DNA of 64,000 nucleotides. Origin: Maribacter caenipelagi. Lineage in GTDB: Bacteria > Bacteroidota > Bacteroidia > Flavobacteriales > Flavobacteriaceae. The notes beneath the pieces were generated by a model. The model had not been told where the DNA came from, made no database searches, and saw nothing but the letters and a program-made list of their open reading frames with translations. Position 1 is the stretch's first letter; the number at the start of each line of letters is the position of its first letter. Made by a program: the position numbers and the translations under genes. The stretch spans positions 196,326 to 260,325 of the forward strand of contig NZ_SNZW01000015.1 of the NCBI RefSeq assembly GCF_004364175.1, written 5' to 3'. Below, in pieces: positions 8,792 through 18,060 of the stretch.

Positions 8792-10588
8792 TTATGCCTC
8801 ACAACTAGCACAATCTTTCTTTTGTTTGAATTTTTGTGCAGCGTTCATACTATGTTGATAATACAACGACTTCAAACCTAATTTCCAGGCAGTTACGTGA
8901 ATCTTATTGATTTCTTTAACTGGCATATCTGGGTGAACGATAATATTAACCGACTGTCCCTGATCAATATGATTTTGCCTGTTCGCTGCCTGATAGATAA
9001 TATCCATCTGGTCAATTTCAGAATATGTTTTAAATACGTCTTTCTCTAAGTCTGAAAGGAAATCTAAATGTTGTACAGAACCGTCAAAATCACGAATACT
9101 ATGCCATACTTCGGTAGTGTTCATTCCTTTATCTTCTAAAAGTTCTACCAAGAAAGGATTTCTAATCGTAGTTTTAACTTTAGCGATATCCTTTACATAA
9201 GTATTAGACCAAATTGGCTCGATACCTTGAGATACTTGACCTAAGATAAACGCAGAAGATGTTGTTGGTGCAATTGCATTCAACGTGGCATTTCTTCTAC
9301 CGTAGCCTTTCAGTACTGCTGGTTCACCAAATTTATCGGCTAATTCTTCTGAAGCACTGTATGACTTTTCTTTTATCGTTTTGAATATTTCACTATTCAA
9401 ATTGTATGCTTCTTGACTGTTAAAAGGCAACATTTTAGATTGTAATAATGAATGCCATCCTAAAACACCCAATCCTAAAGCACGGTTATCTTTTGCGAAG
9501 TTGTAAGCTCGTTCCATAAACATGAACGTTTGACGATCTTCACGGCTTTCAGAATCACGATATACTTCTAATTTTTCACAGAACTCAGTAATAACTGCAT
9601 CTAAAAAGAATACCATTGTTTCAACAGCATCGGTATCTTTCCATTTGTCATAATGAAGAACGTTTACAGAAGATAATACACATACAAACGACCATTCGTC
9701 ACTTGATGGTAACATGATTTCTGTACAAAGGTTACTTGCATGAATTTTATGTCCTTTTTCTCTGTATACATCCGAAGCACCATTGTTGGCATTGTCTTTA
9801 AAGAAAATATAAGGATACCCCATTTCTCCTCTTCTCTGTAATACTTTTGCCCAGATAGAACGCTTTTCATTATCGCCATCTACCATTTCTTGCATCCACT
9901 CATTGGTTACGGTTACACCATGAGTCAGTTCTTGAATCGGGTTACCTTCGGTACCTATTTCTAAGAATTCTTTGATATCCGCATGCTCTACAGGTAAATA
10001 TGGAGAAAAACGACCACGGCGAACAGAACCTTGGCTTACTACATCTACCATAGATTCGAAAAGTTGCATAATATGTACCGCTCCAGAAGCTTTACCATTA
10101 TTCTTTACCTCTGCTCCTCTATGTCTAATGTTACCAAAGTAACCAGATGTACCACCACCTAATTTAGACATCATACCTACTTCTGACTGCGTATACAAAA
10201 TGTTACCCATGTCATCAGATATATTAGATCCAAAACAGCTAATTGGCAGTCCTCTTTCTTTTCCGAAGTTAGACCAAACCGGCGATGCCAACGAGTAAAA
10301 ACCTTCACTCATATACCCGTAGAACTTGTCTGAAAAACCAGGCATTCCCAATATCTTCTCAGCTCTATCTGCAATTTCACGAATACGTGTTTCTGCTGAA
10401 ACTCCCGGAGATAAATAACCAGAACCTAAAAAGTTACGGCTATCTTCATTTAACCACTTAAAACCTTCTTCTTTGTCTTTCTTTAAGCTATCAAGTGCTT
10501 TTTTTCTAGCTTGAACAAGTTCATCTGAACCATTCAATTTTACTTCTTCTTGAATACTAGTCTCTAAATTAATTTTTGAATCGTTCAT
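8792..10588 (-). CDS. nrdA: Class I ribonucleotide reductase, large (catalytic) subunit, without ATP-cone
   Basis: Reduces ribonucleoside diphosphates to deoxyribonucleotides. Active-site residues are visible: N286-x-C288-x-E290 in SNLCTEIM, the redox pair Cys118 (PISCFGSN) and Cys303 (VCVLSSVN), and a C-terminal shuttle pair Cys593/Cys596 (KDCASCEA). The protein is only 598 residues because the usual N-terminal ATP-cone (about 90-100 residues) is missing. It starts directly in a short Lys/Glu-rich leader, then SPGVSAETRIREI. The ATP-cone is instead on the neighbouring NrdB, whose stop abuts this start (no spacer), so both subunits come from one message. The gene is on the minus strand and ends at the hairpin at 8712-8758. 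Confidence 0.95.
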   Translation of the reverse strand: MNDSKINLETSIQEEVKLNGSDELVQARKKALDSLKKDKEEGFKWLNEDSRNFLGSGYLSPGVSAETRIREIADRAEKILGMPGFSDKFYGYMSEGFYSLASPVWSNFGKERGLPISCFGSNISDDMGNILYTQSEVGMMSKLGGGTSGYFGNIRHRGAEVKNNGKASGAVHIMQLFESMVDVVSQGSVRRGRFSPYLPVEHADIKEFLEIGTEGNPIQELTHGVTVTNEWMQEMVDGDNEKRSIWAKVLQRRGEMGYPYIFFKDNANNGASDVYREKGHKIHASNLCTEIMLPSSDEWSFVCVLSSVNVLHYDKWKDTDAVETMVFFLDAVITEFCEKLEVYRDSESREDRQTFMFMERAYNFAKDNRALGLGVLGWHSLLQSKMLPFNSQEAYNLNSEIFKTIKEKSYSASEELADKFGEPAVLKGYGRRNATLNAIAPTTSSAFILGQVSQGIEPIWSNTYVKDIAKVKTTIRNPFLVELLEDKGMNTTEVWHSIRDFDGSVQHLDFLSDLEKDVFKTYSEIDQMDIIYQAANRQNHIDQGQSVNIIVHPDMPVKEINKIHVTAWKLGLKSLYYQHSMNAAQKFKQKKDCASCEA

Positions 10589-11863
10589 TTAAAATAAGTC
10601 GTCGCTGGTTATACTTTGTGTTCTTTTGCTATAGTTGATAGAGCGTTTTACGAAGAAATCGCCATGTTTGGTTCCGATAATTTCATCATCGAACCATTCT
10701 GTTTGCGATAATAATTCTTCGTCTACGTCAAATATTTTTTCGATTCCAATACTTTCAATAGAATCGTTAAATCTCTTTTTAATGAATTCTTTCACTAATT
10801 TCTTAGGTAAGAAGTCAATTTCGCCGGCTTCAAAAATCCAATCTATAATATCACTTTCCGAAACAAATGCTTCTTTACACATTTCTTGTACAGAACCATG
10901 AAATTCTTTATTGAACCATGTAGGGTTTTCATCTTTGATGATGTTTATAATATCGATACCAAAATCACCGTGAATCTGCTCCTCTTTAGAAGTAGCCTCT
11001 ACAACATTAGAGATACCTTTGAACATATTCTTATGTTTATTGAAAGCCATGATGATCAAGAACTGAGAAAATAAAGAAACATGCTCTATAAATAATGAGA
11101 ACAATAAAACGGACTCTGCATATTCTTGATTATCCTCACTCTTAGAATTTTTAAGAGCCGTTTCTAAATAATGAACTCTTTTCATTATAACAGGTTTCTT
11201 TTTCAAGTTTTTAAACTCTTCGTTTAAACCTAATATTTCTAATAAGTGTGAGTATGCATCATGATGTCTTACTTCACTTTCTGCAAAAGTTGCACCAACA
11301 GAACCAATTTCTGGTTTAGGCATCTTGTGATAAATATCTCCCCAAAAACTTTTAACCGCAACCTCTATTTGAGAAATTGCCAACATGGTATTCTTTATTG
11401 CATTTCTCTCAATATCGGTCAATCCTGTTTTGAAATCTTGAATATCACTTGTAAAATTGAACTCTGTATGGATCCAATATGAATGTCTTATCGCAGATAC
11501 ATAATCATACAATGCAGGGTATTCATACGGTTTAAGATTTACACGTTTTTCAAAGACATTAGACTTTCTTCTTTGCGCTTGTTCATTTCGATAAATGATA
11601 TACGCCTTAGCTACATCGAAATAGCCACCTTCCATTAATTTATTTTCAACGAAATCTTGAACCTCCTCTACTGTAGGAATATAATTTGCATCAGCTTGCT
11701 TTCTTTCTAACAATGCTAATTGAACATTATTAGAGATTATTTCGGCTTCACCGGGGCCACCATGTTCAACAGCTGTCATAGCCTTCAAAATGGCATTAGT
11801 TATCTTGTGTAAATGAAAAGGTTTTGTTGAAAAATCCCTTTTTATGACTTCTGTGATTTTCAT
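10589..11863 (-). CDS. nrdB: Class I ribonucleotide reductase, radical-generating subunit with N-terminal ATP-cone
   Basis: 424 residues, longer than a standard NrdB (about 340-375). Residues 1-95 form an ATP-cone (VIKRDFSTKPFHLHKI, then TVEEVQDFVENKL and AKAYIIYRNEQ). From about 110 on comes the ferritin-like radical domain: probable metal ligands Glu167, Glu197-x-x-His200 (ESEVRHHDAY), Glu260 and Glu295-x-x-His298 (KEEQIHGDFG). A Tyr (204) stands four residues after His200, where the radical Tyr sits in class Ia. Fusion of the ATP-cone to NrdB has been described for Leeuwenhoekiella blandensis, a flavobacterium whose enzyme is class Id (dimanganese). This protein likely works the same way, with dATP inhibition exerted through the small subunit. 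The start codon ATG at 11863 follows a T/A-rich leader. Confidence 0.95.
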   Translation of the reverse strand: MKITEVIKRDFSTKPFHLHKITNAILKAMTAVEHGGPGEAEIISNNVQLALLERKQADANYIPTVEEVQDFVENKLMEGGYFDVAKAYIIYRNEQAQRRKSNVFEKRVNLKPYEYPALYDYVSAIRHSYWIHTEFNFTSDIQDFKTGLTDIERNAIKNTMLAISQIEVAVKSFWGDIYHKMPKPEIGSVGATFAESEVRHHDAYSHLLEILGLNEEFKNLKKKPVIMKRVHYLETALKNSKSEDNQEYAESVLLFSLFIEHVSLFSQFLIIMAFNKHKNMFKGISNVVEATSKEEQIHGDFGIDIINIIKDENPTWFNKEFHGSVQEMCKEAFVSESDIIDWIFEAGEIDFLPKKLVKEFIKKRFNDSIESIGIEKIFDVDEELLSQTEWFDDEIIGTKHGDFFVKRSINYSKRTQSITSDDLF

Positions 11864-12284
11864 GTTAATTTAAAGTTAATGATGTGGATATTAAGAGAGA
11901 TGTAAAGGTCGAAAATTAATCACCTTAATTTCACATTAACCTCTTTAAGCTTTTAACAGGGTTATCAACAATTTCATTTTTGAGACAAAACACCTTGTTA
12001 TAAGCATTGACCAAAAAATCTTATAAAATTCTAATAAACAGTTATTTACAATAAATTATCTGAAGACAAAAATTAGATTTGTTTAAAGAAATACTTTACC
12101 TAAAACTTTTATAAATTATTTTTTATCAAAAATATCATAGGTAAATTTTGAAGATAACATACTATTAACCTTGAGGTATTTTTTTGAATCAAATTTGTAG
12201 TTCCCTAAGTAGTTTTTTATCAATTATATAGCTAAAACTACATCAACCTTAGCATTATATTTTTTATTTAAAGAACAACTTTAG
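11864..12284. other. Gene-free spacer upstream of nrdB and downstream of the GH85 gene
   Basis: 421 bp, very AT-rich, with no credible reading frame. It must hold the nrdBA promoter on the minus strand; TAATTTTC near 11916-11923, read on the minus strand, is one mismatch from the Bacteroidetes -7 element. A weak inverted repeat, GTAGTTTT (12209-12216) with AAAACTAC (12234-12241), lies just after the GH85 stop, but no T-run follows it. Confidence 0.5.
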
Positions 12285-14204
12285 CTATTGTGAAAAATTC
12301 ACCTTTTTCCGTATTATTCTCCCCTTCAGGCCTCCAAAACTTTCTGATTGCACTTCTAAGTTAATAATGCTTTTTTTTGTAAGAATGTTGGATATATAAA
12401 AATCTTGCGAAGGAGTTTTACCTAGCCAAACTTTTTCATTTTTAGCATTTAAATAGTAAATATTATGATACACGCCCACTGATTTTTCATTAAAATGAAT
12501 GTATAATTCAGCGGTATGATTCTTAACAAATGTCTCCATAGAAAAAGATGAAGTAGTAGGATTCTTTTCTTTTTTATTATTTAATGATAACTCGCCAAGA
12601 AATGCGGTACCTTTTCCTTTTGTCAGTACTCCTATTTTAGATATTATGCTGTTTTTTTGTGCAGGAATAGAAATGGTATTCGTAAACCATGAACTTGATT
12701 TCTTTAAAGGAAACATCAAAGTCTCCCCGTTTGATAACTTACAATAGATTTGCATATCTATATTACCAAATGTCTTCATTACCACCTGAAGCTTTAATGA
12801 CTTATCTAAACTAAATTTTGTTTTGTATAGTGGAATTTCAGCATCCGAAAATCCTTCAAAAAATAAACTACTACCACCATTATAACTCTCATTAAAACTG
12901 ATATTAGCATTTACTTTTGTGCTATCAACATGAAATTGCCATGTAGGTAACACATCTTGAATACTTAGGTTATGCCACTCTTTATCAGAAACAGTCTTAC
13001 CCTTTTCATTATAAAAACGACCTAAGCCATAATTGAAGTTCGTTTTAAAAGGTAATTCGTTTAGTACACTACGTGGCTCAAAATAATCTGCAAAACCCTT
13101 CCAAGTACTTGAGCCAAATCTTGTTTCAACCGTTGTACCGCCATTCCAGAACTTTTGTTCGTTATTATAAACCTCTTCAGGCGTTTTGGTTTCTGATATA
13201 TCGAACGTTGAATTTGACCAATATAAACCTATAGAGGTATTCTTTGGTTTTCCATCCTTATATAATGCATCCCACTTTACGGGAGTCATAAAACTTTTAG
13301 ATTGTACGTCTATACCTGCAAACAAATCCCATTCGCTTCTTCCTAATTCTTTAGTCAAAATCTTACTATCTTCTAAATTAACTTCATGATATCTAAAGTT
13401 GATAAAAAAGACATCAGACATATTGGTATTTCCATCTTGAAAATACATTTGATTATGTTCATTTAATTCATCTTGCCAAATGACCCTAGAATCATCGATC
13501 ATAGCGTCATACCACACCAATTTTAAATTTGATTGCTTTCTATAATAAGCTATAAACTGCTTCATTAACTCGCCCATTTCACCCACCAAATCGTAGGTTT
13601 CCTGATTAATGAACCATCCATCAAAATTATAGGTTGTAGCAACTTCTATCAACTTATCAGCAACAGGAAAGCTTCCATCTTCGTTCTGTACTAAAAATTC
13701 ATAGACCCATTCTTCTTTACCTCCATATACATTAGGCGGAAAAAATACGGTGCCTATACTCTTTACTCCGTTCTTATGTGCAGCATCAGTCCAAAATGCC
13801 GTGGGCGGTATTATAATACCTTCATTGGCCGACCCGCCCCATTGTACAAAATAATCTATGTATTGCCAAAAGGGGAAAGCATATTGTTTTACGGTAGAAA
13901 ATCCTTGAGACGGATGAAAATTAGTCGTATGTGGCGCCATTAATGCTATGATACCCGGAATTTTTGGAGCATTGTCATTTAATTCAGTTGAATCATTTAA
14001 AAAACGATCTGCCAGTGCTACTTGACTTATATTGAACTTAGCCTCTTTATCACTTTCTACCGACCATTGCAATAGTTCTTCTACAAACCAAAATGAAGAA
14101 TAAGGCTGGTTATCTCCAAATTCCGATTTTTGGGCATTACTTTTTGATACAAAACTTAAGACCAATAGGCTTAGTAAAATTACTTTCTTCATAATCGTTT
14201 TCAT
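12285..14204 (-). CDS. Secreted endo-beta-N-acetylglucosaminidase, GH85
   Basis: Cleaves the GlcNAc-beta-1,4-GlcNAc core of N-glycans in characterised GH85 enzymes. The 639-residue protein has a Sec signal (VILLSLLVLSFVSKSNAQ). The TIM-barrel occupies roughly residues 35-350. It contains the GH85 catalytic pair Asn200 and Glu202 in FDGWFINQETYD, the LMAPHTTNFHPSQGF entry, and WYDAMI at 231-236. The C-terminal 250-300 residues look like beta-sandwich (carbohydrate-binding-type) domains. No other N-glycan genes are nearby, so this is an isolated host- or algal-glycoprotein-scavenging enzyme. The 162-bp upstream spacer to the plus-strand gene at 14367 is a divergent promoter region. Confidence 0.92.
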   Translation of the reverse strand: MKTIMKKVILLSLLVLSFVSKSNAQKSEFGDNQPYSSFWFVEELLQWSVESDKEAKFNISQVALADRFLNDSTELNDNAPKIPGIIALMAPHTTNFHPSQGFSTVKQYAFPFWQYIDYFVQWGGSANEGIIIPPTAFWTDAAHKNGVKSIGTVFFPPNVYGGKEEWVYEFLVQNEDGSFPVADKLIEVATTYNFDGWFINQETYDLVGEMGELMKQFIAYYRKQSNLKLVWYDAMIDDSRVIWQDELNEHNQMYFQDGNTNMSDVFFINFRYHEVNLEDSKILTKELGRSEWDLFAGIDVQSKSFMTPVKWDALYKDGKPKNTSIGLYWSNSTFDISETKTPEEVYNNEQKFWNGGTTVETRFGSSTWKGFADYFEPRSVLNELPFKTNFNYGLGRFYNEKGKTVSDKEWHNLSIQDVLPTWQFHVDSTKVNANISFNESYNGGSSLFFEGFSDAEIPLYKTKFSLDKSLKLQVVMKTFGNIDMQIYCKLSNGETLMFPLKKSSSWFTNTISIPAQKNSIISKIGVLTKGKGTAFLGELSLNNKKEKNPTTSSFSMETFVKNHTAELYIHFNEKSVGVYHNIYYLNAKNEKVWLGKTPSQDFYISNILTKKSIINLEVQSESFGGLKGRIIRKKVNFSQ

Positions 14205-14366
14205 ATTATTAAAAGCTAAAGATTGTTCTTTTCTAGTGAATCTACAACCAAGTTGCCATAATATGGCTTGTAGTTTTAAACAACCAAAGTAGCTTTTGGA
14301 GTTAAAACCTTCTTTAATAGTCAGAAAATGAAATTTTGAATACTTTCGCCTTGAATAAAGCCGTAT

Positions 14367-14654
14367 ATGAAAATTGAAGAATTAGTTGGTGAGTATACTA
14401 TTATTGGCAGCAACCAAGATGAGGAATCACATAACTACAAAGGTAAACTTGTACTCACCTTAGATACATACAAAAGAATTGTAGCCCTTTGGACCATCAA
14501 CCAATCACAGCAACAAACTGGTACGGGTTTCTTTAAAAACAATATACTCGTCATCAACTTTAAATATGTAGGTGAAGACCAAAACATTTACAAAGGTGTT
14601 GCTGTCTATCAGTGTGTAACTAAAGATATTTTAGACGGATTTTGGTCCGAGTAA
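14367..14654 (+). CDS. Small cytoplasmic protein of unknown function, probably cut by a nonsense codon
   Basis: 95 residues (MKIEELVGEYTIIGSNQDEE...), predicted as a small beta-rich domain without signal or membrane segment. I do not recognise a named family. The frame stops at TAA (14652-14654) directly after GFWSE. Translation past this codon continues for 23 protein-like codons (HGNPLYLGEERCFRI...) to TGA at 14724-14726. The natural product was therefore probably about 119 residues, with Lys (AAA) mutated to TAA. The truncated form may still fold. The gene stands alone, divergent from GH85. Confidence 0.6.
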   Translation: MKIEELVGEYTIIGSNQDEESHNYKGKLVLTLDTYKRIVALWTINQSQQQTGTGFFKNNILVINFKYVGEDQNIYKGVAVYQCVTKDILDGFWSE

Positions 14655-14772
14655 CATGGAAATCCGCTCTATTTAGGAGAAGAGCGCTGCTTTAGAATAA
14701 AGGCAAACCCTATGCAGTTAAACTGATGAACGTCTACAATAAAAAACTAAAGTTTATACCATTTTATTCCTT

Positions 14773-14780
14773 TAATTTTG
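14773..14780 (+). promoter_or_regulatory. Candidate Bacteroidetes -7 promoter element for the guanine deaminase gene
   Basis: TAATTTTG matches the TAnnTTTG consensus exactly and lies 25 bp before the ATG at 14806. The -33 TTTG element is only approximate (TTTA around 14753-14756). Confidence 0.45.
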
Positions 14781-14805
14781 CATCCACAATTTTAAAAAAG
14801 TTTCT

Positions 14806-15282
14806 ATGACGAAAGACCATGAGTTTTTTATGAGAAGAGCCATTGAAATGGCGGCAAAGGGAATGAACTCAAACGCAGGCGGACCATTTGGTGCCGTTGT
14901 TGTTTTAGATGGAGAAATTATTGCCGAAGGTCATAACAAAGTTACCTCAACAAATGATCCTACGGCGCATGCAGAAATGGTCGTTATTAGAGATGCCTGT
15001 AAAAAACTTAATACATTTCAATTAACCGAATGTATTATCTACACCTCTTGTGAACCTTGCCCTATGTGTTTTGGTGCTATTTACTGGGCAAGACCAAAGG
15101 CTGTATATTACGGTTGCGATAAAGCAAATGCAAAAGCGATCGATTTTGATGACCAGTTTATTTATGATGAATTAGAAGTTGAAATGCCAGAAAGACAAAT
15201 TTACTTTAAACAAATGTTACAAAAAGAAGCTGTAGAAGTGTTTAATAACTGGGCTTCTAAAAATGATAAGACGAAGTATTAA
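14806..15282 (+). CDS. guaD: Guanine deaminase (CDA-fold, GuaD type)
   Basis: Hydrolyses guanine to xanthine and ammonia in purine salvage or catabolism. The 158-residue length and overall sequence match the short Bacillus-type GuaD rather than the large amidohydrolase-type guanine deaminase. The zinc site is complete: His55 and catalytic Glu57 in DPTAHAEM, Cys85 and Cys88 in SCEPCPMC. The stretches GGPFGAVVV, FGAIYWARPKAVYYG and FDDQFIYDEL are characteristic of GuaD and argue against TadA (tRNA adenosine deaminase). It is monocistronic, with an exact -7 element upstream and a perfect terminator hairpin downstream. Confidence 0.85.
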   Translation: MTKDHEFFMRRAIEMAAKGMNSNAGGPFGAVVVLDGEIIAEGHNKVTSTNDPTAHAEMVVIRDACKKLNTFQLTECIIYTSCEPCPMCFGAIYWARPKAVYYGCDKANAKAIDFDDQFIYDELEVEMPERQIYFKQMLQKEAVEVFNNWASKNDKTKY

Positions 15283-15320
15283 ACCTTAAAAGGTTGTGTA
15301 AGTTAATTACATCTATAAAT

Positions 15321-15364
15321 AATAAAGCGTATAGCTTCTGAATACAGAGACTATACGCTTTATT
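15321..15364 (+). terminator. Rho-independent terminator after guaD
   Basis: Perfect 14-bp arms AATAAAGCGTATAG (15321-15334) and CTATACGCTTTATT (15351-15364) with a 16-nt loop, followed by a T-rich tract. It lies 38 bp after the stop of the deaminase. Confidence 0.8.
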
Positions 15365-15412
15365 TTATGTAATATATCTCTAAATATATTTAGCTTTCAT
15401 CAGCTTTCAATT

Positions 15413-15608
15413 TTATAAAACAAAATCAGACTCAAGAACAGTATTTGAACTTCCCCCTATAGATTCTTTAAAATCACATTCTTCGGGTACAGGACCTGTA
15501 AGATTCCAAAAACCTTTAAACTAGTTCATTTCACCAACCTTTTCCTCTAAAGTCATAAGACTCATTAATGTGTCGATTTTTCCTTCAATTACATTATTAA
15601 GGTTTTTT
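15413..15608 (-). pseudogene. Remnant of a GH3 glycosidase N-terminus
   Basis: Read on the minus strand from about 15608, the frame gives NVIEGKIDTLMSLMTLEEKV and then GEMN, a TAG stop (15521-15523), FKGFWNLTGPVPEE, and ends at TAA (15413-15415). KID.LMSLMTLEEKVGEMNQ is the hallmark start of GH3 beta-glucosidases; the TAG replaces the expected Gln. Only about 65 codons of some 750 remain, without a signal peptide. It lies just downstream of the truncated sensor gene on the same strand, so both are likely relics of one former PUL. Confidence 0.7.
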
Positions 15609-15644
15609 GAGTGTAATTATTTTGGCAGAATGAGTTACATGCAA

Positions 15645-15953
15645 CTATGTTTTAAACATCCATAAATTACCATCTGCCCCATCTACAATGGCATTAATTC
15701 TATTATTACTAATAGAACTTTTATCATTTAATATGGATTTATAGACTTCAAACTCATAACCATTATACTTATTGAGACCATCAATGGTACAAAACCACAT
15801 AAAACCTTCCGAGTCTTGAAAAATGGTTAAACAGGTGCTACTAGATAAACCGTCTACTGTATATAAATTCTCGAACTTAAAATTTTTAAACTGTGCTTGG
15901 CACAATAAACTCATTAAGCAACACAGGACGAGAAAGAATATCCTTAAATTCAT
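15645..15953 (-). pseudogene. Truncated hybrid two-component sensor (HTCS) N-terminus
   Basis: 102 codons: signal peptide (NLRIFFLVLCCLMSLLCQAQ) followed by two Reg_prop-type beta-propeller repeats, GLSSSTCLTIFQDSEGFMWF and NNRINAIVDGADGNLWMF, then a stop. Full HTCS proteins are about 1300-1400 residues, with a periplasmic propeller, histidine kinase, receiver and AraC domains; nothing of the rest is found here. HTCS proteins sense oligosaccharides and switch on PULs in Bacteroidota. The start is intact, so a short secreted peptide could still be made, but a sensor function is not possible. Confidence 0.8.
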
Positions 15954-16186
15954 TATAATTCAACCGCCGCAACTTATAATAATTTCCATTTTGTCCATAT
16001 ATATTTGATAATCAAAATATCAAAATTTTGATCAGAAATTGCTAGTTATTAAATTCAGGTATAGAAGCCTTGTAACAAAATTTAAGCTAAACATGATTTT
16101 TGAATACGCAAAATTGCGGAAAAATTATATTTTCATCTATGAGTATATAGTTTTCGTAACTACTTCTTTAAATCAAATTGATACTC

Positions 16187-18007
16187 TTATTCTGAATAGA
16201 TTTCTGCTATCTCTTTTTTGTATTTTTCTCTTATTACCCTTCGCTTTAATTTAAGTGTAGGTGTTAATTCTGCAGCTGAACCATTTTCATGAACCGGAAG
16301 CCACGGCGTAGAAATAAGCTTAAATTTTTTAATTTGCTCTACGTGACTAAACTCCGGATTATATTTATCAATTATTTTTTGATATTTTTTTATCACTTTT
16401 TTATGTTGAATAATTTCTTCTAAGCTCGTCCAAGAAATATCTTTTTTATGGCAATAGTTCCTTAGTGCTTCTTCAGCCGGTACAATAAGCGCCGATACGA
16501 ATTTTTGCTTATCTCCAATAACCATCATTTGCTCTACCAAAAACTCTTCTCGCAATCTATTTTCTATTGGTGCCGGAGCCACATATTTGCCCCCCGAAGT
16601 TTTTAAAAGTTCTTTTTTCCTATCTGTAATCTTTAAATACTCACGCCCCGTAGGACCTTTTACCAATTTACCGATATCACCTGTTCGAAACCATCGTTTA
16701 TTATCTATCTCACAAAAAACCTCTGCATTAACTTCTGGTTTTTTATAGTAGCCTAGCATGACATTTGGACCGTGAGCTAAAATTTCACCCTCGCCTTCTT
16801 GATAATCTCCATTTTCTGTATCTATTAGTATTTGAACTCCATCAATAATTGGTCCCGCGGTACCTAGCATTACACCATCAATTTCCATAGTATTTACGGT
16901 CAAAGTTGGTGAAGTTTCGGTTAATCCGTATCCTTCACGAATCGGGATTCCCGCTGCACAGAAAACACGCATAATCTTAACAGGACAAGGAGCTGCACCG
17001 GTAACAATAGCATTTATATTACCTCCCATAGCTTCTCGCCATTTGCTAAAAATCAGCTTATCGGCTATCTTCCATTTTATTTTTTTTCCAAAGGACAATT
17101 TTTGATTTGGTTCCCATTCGTCAGTTAATGCCAATGCCCAAAAAAACAGTTTTTTCTTTGTTCCCTCAAGTGATAATCCTTTGTTATAAATAGCTTCATA
17201 AATTTTTTCCAGCAACCTAGGTACCGTGGCAAAAGTGACTGGTTTTACAGACGCCAAGTCTCCTTCCGGACCACTTAAGTTATCAGTTCCTGCAAAGAAT
17301 ATTTTTGTGCTTTTTAAAGTATATACGAATAGAACGGCTCTTTCAAAAATATGACACATCGGTAAAAAACTTAATACCTGATCTCCGGTTTTCGCAGCCA
17401 TATGAGGCTCGGTTTCTCTAACCACATGCATAACATTATTATGTGTTAGCATCACTCCTTTTGGGTTCCCTGTAGTACCAGATGTATAAATAATAGTGAC
17501 TAAGTCTTGCCCTTCTATGCCTTTCTTTATTTCTTTAATTCTATCGCTATTTTTTGAATCGAAAATAGTCTTCCAAAATGTCCCTTTTGGATGTTCATCA
17601 AATGTAAAAATATGTTCTAAACTTTTTACCTTTTTTTTTGTTTCGGTCAGCTTATCAAGCAAATCACCTGTTCCACAAAATGCTGCTTTTACCTCTGCCT
17701 CATTTAAGATATATTCATACTCACCTACACTAATAGTTGGGTATAACGGAACACTTACCATCCCTGATATCTGAATGGCGAAATCCATGATTGCAAACTC
17801 CGGTCTATTTTTATACACTACAATACCGACCTTATCACCTGGCTCTAAACCAAGACTTAACAAACCTGATGCAGCTTGCTCTACTGCCTCAACGACCGCT
17901 TGCGAACTGTACGATTGCCAATTTCCATTTACATCTCGACCACTTAACGATTTATCAAGTGGATGATTTTCTAATTGATGGTAAAGAAGATCGAACAGTC
18001 TAGTCAT
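16187..18007 (-). CDS. Long-chain acyl-CoA synthetase (AMP-forming)
   Basis: Activates fatty acids to acyl-CoA with ATP, feeding the catabolic cluster upstream of it. The 606-residue ANL-family protein has the AMP-binding P-loop IIYTSGTTGNPKGVMLTHNN, the GYGLTETSPTLTVN motif, WFRTGDIGKL and the C-terminal ITDRKKELLKTSGGKYVAP hinge/A10 region. These are typical of eukaryote-like long-chain (ACSL/FadD15-type) synthetases. It is the most downstream gene of the minus-strand cluster. It is separated from the MaoC gene by a small terminator, which may lower its expression relative to upstream genes. Confidence 0.92.
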   Translation of the reverse strand: MTRLFDLLYHQLENHPLDKSLSGRDVNGNWQSYSSQAVVEAVEQAASGLLSLGLEPGDKVGIVVYKNRPEFAIMDFAIQISGMVSVPLYPTISVGEYEYILNEAEVKAAFCGTGDLLDKLTETKKKVKSLEHIFTFDEHPKGTFWKTIFDSKNSDRIKEIKKGIEGQDLVTIIYTSGTTGNPKGVMLTHNNVMHVVRETEPHMAAKTGDQVLSFLPMCHIFERAVLFVYTLKSTKIFFAGTDNLSGPEGDLASVKPVTFATVPRLLEKIYEAIYNKGLSLEGTKKKLFFWALALTDEWEPNQKLSFGKKIKWKIADKLIFSKWREAMGGNINAIVTGAAPCPVKIMRVFCAAGIPIREGYGLTETSPTLTVNTMEIDGVMLGTAGPIIDGVQILIDTENGDYQEGEGEILAHGPNVMLGYYKKPEVNAEVFCEIDNKRWFRTGDIGKLVKGPTGREYLKITDRKKELLKTSGGKYVAPAPIENRLREEFLVEQMMVIGDKQKFVSALIVPAEEALRNYCHKKDISWTSLEEIIQHKKVIKKYQKIIDKYNPEFSHVEQIKKFKLISTPWLPVHENGSAAELTPTLKLKRRVIREKYKKEIAEIYSE

Positions 18008-18060
18008 TGTTTGTTATTTTGTTTAAGTTAATCATTTAAATATTACAATAGGTATCTCTT

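Noticed and set aside
12209..12241. Terminator for the GH85 gene
   Set aside because: The 8-bp inverted repeat has a 17-nt loop and no T-run on the minus strand, too weak to call.
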